A stretch of 7,401 nucleotides of DNA. Origin: Lachnospiraceae bacterium UBA7784. Its GTDB lineage: Bacteria > Bacillota > Clostridia > Lachnospirales > Lachnospiraceae. This document shows positions 5,402-7,401 of the stretch, piece by piece. The notes beneath the pieces are model-generated. The model ran no database searches. It was given only the letters and a program-made list of their open reading frames with translations, and was not told where the DNA came from. The position numbers were made by a program, and so were the translations under genes. How positions within the stretch are numbered: position 1 is the first letter of the stretch; the number at the start of each line of letters is the position of its first letter. The stretch spans positions 1 through 7,401 of the forward strand of contig DLDA01000003.1 of the NCBI GenBank assembly GCA_002480925.1, read 5' to 3'.

Positions 5402-6289
5402 TTAATACTTAAACCTTCCCTCCGCTACTGCCCTTAAGTGCTCTCCATACGGGCTTTTTCCGTATTTGTCAGCTGAAGCAAGAAGCGTAGCTGTATCTAT
5501 CCATCCGTTTACATAGCCTATCTCCTCCGGCGCTGAGATCATGATCCCCTGAAGCGTCTCGACTGTACGCACGAAGCCTGCTGCTTCATGGAGACTTTCC
5601 ATCGTGCCGGTGTCAAGCCAGGCAAAACCACGGCCAAGAAGCTTTACCATCAGATCGTCTCTTTTCAGATACATATCGTTAAGAGATGTGATCTCAAGCT
5701 CGCCGCGGTCAGATGGCTTTACCTGCTCTGCCATTTCCGCTACTCCCTTTGGATAGAAATAAAGCCCTGTCACAGCATAGTTGCTTTTCGGTGCTGCAGG
5801 CTTTTCCTCGATAGTGACTGCCTTTCCCTGACTGTCGAACTCGACGACACCGAATCTTTCCGGATCATTCACATAGTATCCGAAGACGGTAGCCTTGTCA
5901 TTTTCACAAGCATTTTTTCTGGCATCGCGCATAAGGGAGCCCAGGCCGTTTCCATAGAATATGTTGTCTCCGAGCACCATTGCGCATGAATCATTTCCGA
6001 TGAAATCCTTACCTATGATAAAGGCCTGGGCCAGCCCGTCAGGAGATGGCTGGATCCTGTATGACAGCGATAGCCCGAATTGTTCTCCGTTTCCCAGCAG
6101 CTCCATAAATCTCGGAGCATCTGTAGGAGTAGATATGATGAGAATATCCCTGATGCCTGCAAGCATCAGTGTAGACAGCGGATAGTAGATCATCGGCTTG
6201 TCATAGACAGGAAGAAGCTGCTTACTTGTTACCATTGTAAGAGGGTAGAGTCTTGTTCCGGATCCGCCCGCGAGGATAATGCCCTTCAT
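5402..6289 (-). CDS. rmlA: glucose-1-phosphate thymidylyltransferase
   Basis: RmlA joins dTTP and glucose-1-phosphate to make dTDP-glucose, the committed and usually feedback-inhibited step of dTDP-rhamnose synthesis. The 295-aa protein has the nucleotidyltransferase signature [11 protein letters not shown] (8-18), the [16 protein letters not shown] segment (23-38), the metal-binding aspartate D108 (LGDN), the sugar-binding EEKP (161-164) and the second metal aspartate D226 (WLDTGT). Length is typical of the short RmlA class. Its ATG overlaps the rmlB stop by four bases (ATGA), and AGGAG lies 6 nt before it, so the two are translated together. Confidence 0.98.
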   Translation of the reverse strand: MKGIILAGGSGTRLYPLTMVTSKQLLPVYDKPMIYYPLSTLMLAGIRDILIISTPTDAPRFMELLGNGEQFGLSLSYRIQPSPDGLAQAFIIGKDFIGNDSCAMVLGDNIFYGNGLGSLMRDARKNACENDKATVFGYYVNDPERFGVVEFDSQGKAVTIEEKPAAPKSNYAVTGLYFYPKGVAEMAEQVKPSDRGELEITSLNDMYLKRDDLMVKLLGRGFAWLDTGTMESLHEAAGFVRTVETLQGIMISAPEEIGYVNGWIDTATLLASADKYGKSPYGEHLRAVAEGRFKY

Positions 6290-7314
6290 AGTGTTCTCCT
6301 GTTTCCATACATCTTCTCATAATAGTCCATATAATCCCCTGATATGATATCCTCCCACCAGCTCTTATGGTCAAGATACCACTGGATAGTTTTTTTGATA
6401 CCATCTGCAAATGCTGTCTCAGGCAGCCATCCCAGGTCATCATGAATCTTTGTCGGATCGATCGCATAGCGCTGATCGTGTCCCTTTCTGTCCTCGACAT
6501 GCTCTATAAGGGAATAAGGCTTGCCCAGATAGTCGCAGATAAGCTTTACAATATCGATATTGGCCATTTCGTTGTGACCTCCGATATTATATATCTCTCC
6601 ATCAGAGGCCTTTCTTATGATCAGATCTATAGCCTTGCAGTGATCCTCGACATAGAGCCAGTCACGGACATTTCTGCCTTCTCCGTAGACAGGCAGAGGT
6701 TTGTCGGAAAGAGCGTTTGCAATCATGAGAGGAATAAGCTTCTCCGGGAACTGGTATGGGCCGTAGTTATTCGAGCAGCGGCTTAAGGTGACCGGAAGAG
6801 AGTAGGTCCTGTGATAGGCCATGACCAGAAGATCCGCAGAGGCCTTGGAGGTCGAATATGGACTTGATGTATGGATCGGTGTATCTTCATGGAAAAAAAG
6901 ATCAGGGCGGTCAAGAGGCAGATCACCATAGACCTCGTCAGTGCTTACCTGATGATATCTCTGTATTCCGTACTTCCTGCAGGCGTCCATAAGGACTGAT
7001 GTACCTATGATATTAGTCTCGAGAAAGATAGTAGGATTCTCGATGGATCTGTCCACATGACTTTCAGCGGCAAAGTTTACTACTATATCCGGCTTTTCCT
7101 GTAAAAAGATCTGATAGATTGCTTCCCTGTCTCTTATATCTGTCCTGAAAAATCTGAAATGATCGTTTTTCATTACAGGCTCAAGTGTAGAAAGATTCCC
7201 GGCATATGTAAGCGAATCTACGCAAAGGATAGTATCCTCCGGGTGCTTCTTAAGCTCATAAAAGATAAAATTGCTTCCGATAAATCCGGCTCCGCCAGTA
7301 ACAAGTATTTTCAT
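6286..7314 (-). CDS. rmlB: dTDP-glucose 4,6-dehydratase
   Basis: RmlB is an NAD-dependent extended short-chain dehydrogenase that converts dTDP-glucose to dTDP-4-keto-6-deoxy-glucose, the second rhamnose step. The 342-aa sequence has the Rossmann glycine motif [11 protein letters not shown] (6-16), the family segment [13 protein letters not shown] (32-44), [11 protein letters not shown] (81-91), the dehydratase triad region STDEVYG with D126 and E127 (124-130), Y153-x3-K157 (YSTSK), and [15 protein letters not shown] (181-195). Length is normal. It is the first gene of the operon, with GAGGT before the ATG and a good promoter 27-55 nt upstream. dTDP-4-keto-6-deoxy-glucose is a branch point to other deoxysugars, but rmlC follows, so rhamnose is the likely end product. 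Confidence 0.98.
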   Translation of the reverse strand: MKILVTGGAGFIGSNFIFYELKKHPEDTILCVDSLTYAGNLSTLEPVMKNDHFRFFRTDIRDREAIYQIFLQEKPDIVVNFAAESHVDRSIENPTIFLETNIIGTSVLMDACRKYGIQRYHQVSTDEVYGDLPLDRPDLFFHEDTPIHTSSPYSTSKASADLLVMAYHRTYSLPVTLSRCSNNYGPYQFPEKLIPLMIANALSDKPLPVYGEGRNVRDWLYVEDHCKAIDLIIRKASDGEIYNIGGHNEMANIDIVKLICDYLGKPYSLIEHVEDRKGHDQRYAIDPTKIHDDLGWLPETAFADGIKKTIQWYLDHKSWWEDIISGDYMDYYEKMYGNRRTL

Positions 7315-7340
7315 TTGTTTACCTCGTTCGATTTTTTTAT

Positions 7341-7369
7341 ATTGTAATACTTGGGAGGAATTTTTTCAA
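7341..7369 (-). promoter_or_regulatory. sigma-A promoter of the rmlBAC operon
   Basis: On the minus strand TTGAAA (7364-7369) and TACAAT (7341-7346) are exactly 17 nt apart (7347-7363). Each box differs from the consensus by one base. The start of transcription would lie near 7334, about 20 nt before the rmlB ATG, leaving just room for the GAGGT ribosome binding site at 7320-7325. Confidence 0.72.
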
Positions 7370-7380
7370 CTGTTCGGGGG

Positions 7381-7401
7381 AGGTGTGAGGTGTGAGGTGT
7401 G
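7381..7401. repeat. 7-nt tandem repeat (AGGTGTG)3 running off the window
   Basis: Three perfect copies of AGGTGTG fill 7381-7387, 7388-7394 and 7395-7401, and the window ends inside the array, so the copy number is unknown. A G-run (GGGGG, 7376-7380) precedes them. The array lies just upstream of the rmlB promoter. Confidence 0.85.

Noticed and set aside
5588..5989. 133-aa plus-strand open frame opposite rmlA
   Set aside because: It lies wholly inside the conserved rmlA gene, has no ribosome binding site that I can see and no recognisable motif.

Overview
The window looks like the chromosome of a low-to-mid GC anaerobic Firmicute, most likely a member of the Lachnospiraceae or a related Clostridia. 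This rests on the cysteine pattern of its biotin synthase (the type seen in obligate anaerobes), the ECF transporter component BioY, consensus sigma-A promoters, strong Shine-Dalgarno sites and an RNHCP-family protein. The genus cannot be fixed from the sequence.

Layout. One gene lies on the plus strand at the left end: a polysaccharide pyruvyl transferase-like protein (108-1319). Its conserved N-terminal motif continues upstream in frame to about base 12 without a start codon and then meets two stop codons, so the gene is cut, frameshifted or misassembled there. It converges on a minus-strand block that fills the rest of the window. The two transcripts meet at a strong hairpin terminator (1361-1389).

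Reading in the direction of transcription (right to left), the minus-strand block starts with a promoter at 7341-7369. It continues with rmlB, rmlA and rmlC, which make dTDP-sugars on the way to dTDP-L-rhamnose, then two tandem paralogous zinc-ribbon proteins (117 and 141 aa, the second a clear RNHCP protein), then a nucleoside phosphorylase/nucleosidase-fold protein with an unassigned C-terminal tail. Most junctions are 4-nt ATGA overlaps or gaps of 4-5 nt, so these six genes look like one operon. rmlD is not in the window.

A second unit follows: a perfect consensus promoter (TTGACA, 17 nt, TATAAT) covered by a 32-bp dyad with the geometry of a BirA operator, then bioB (biotin synthase) and bioY (biotin/dethiobiotin uptake), ending at the shared terminator. 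No other biotin genes are present, which fits uptake of biotin or dethiobiotin plus the final synthesis step.

The points most worth a second look are the BioB cluster-ligand pattern, the candidate biotin operator, the tandem RNHCP paralogs at the tail of a rhamnose operon, the broken 5' end of the pyruvyl transferase gene, and related 7-nt repeats at two non-coding sites flanking rml genes. I see no mobile element, CRISPR array, rRNA or tRNA, and no gene-free stretch longer than about 105 nt.
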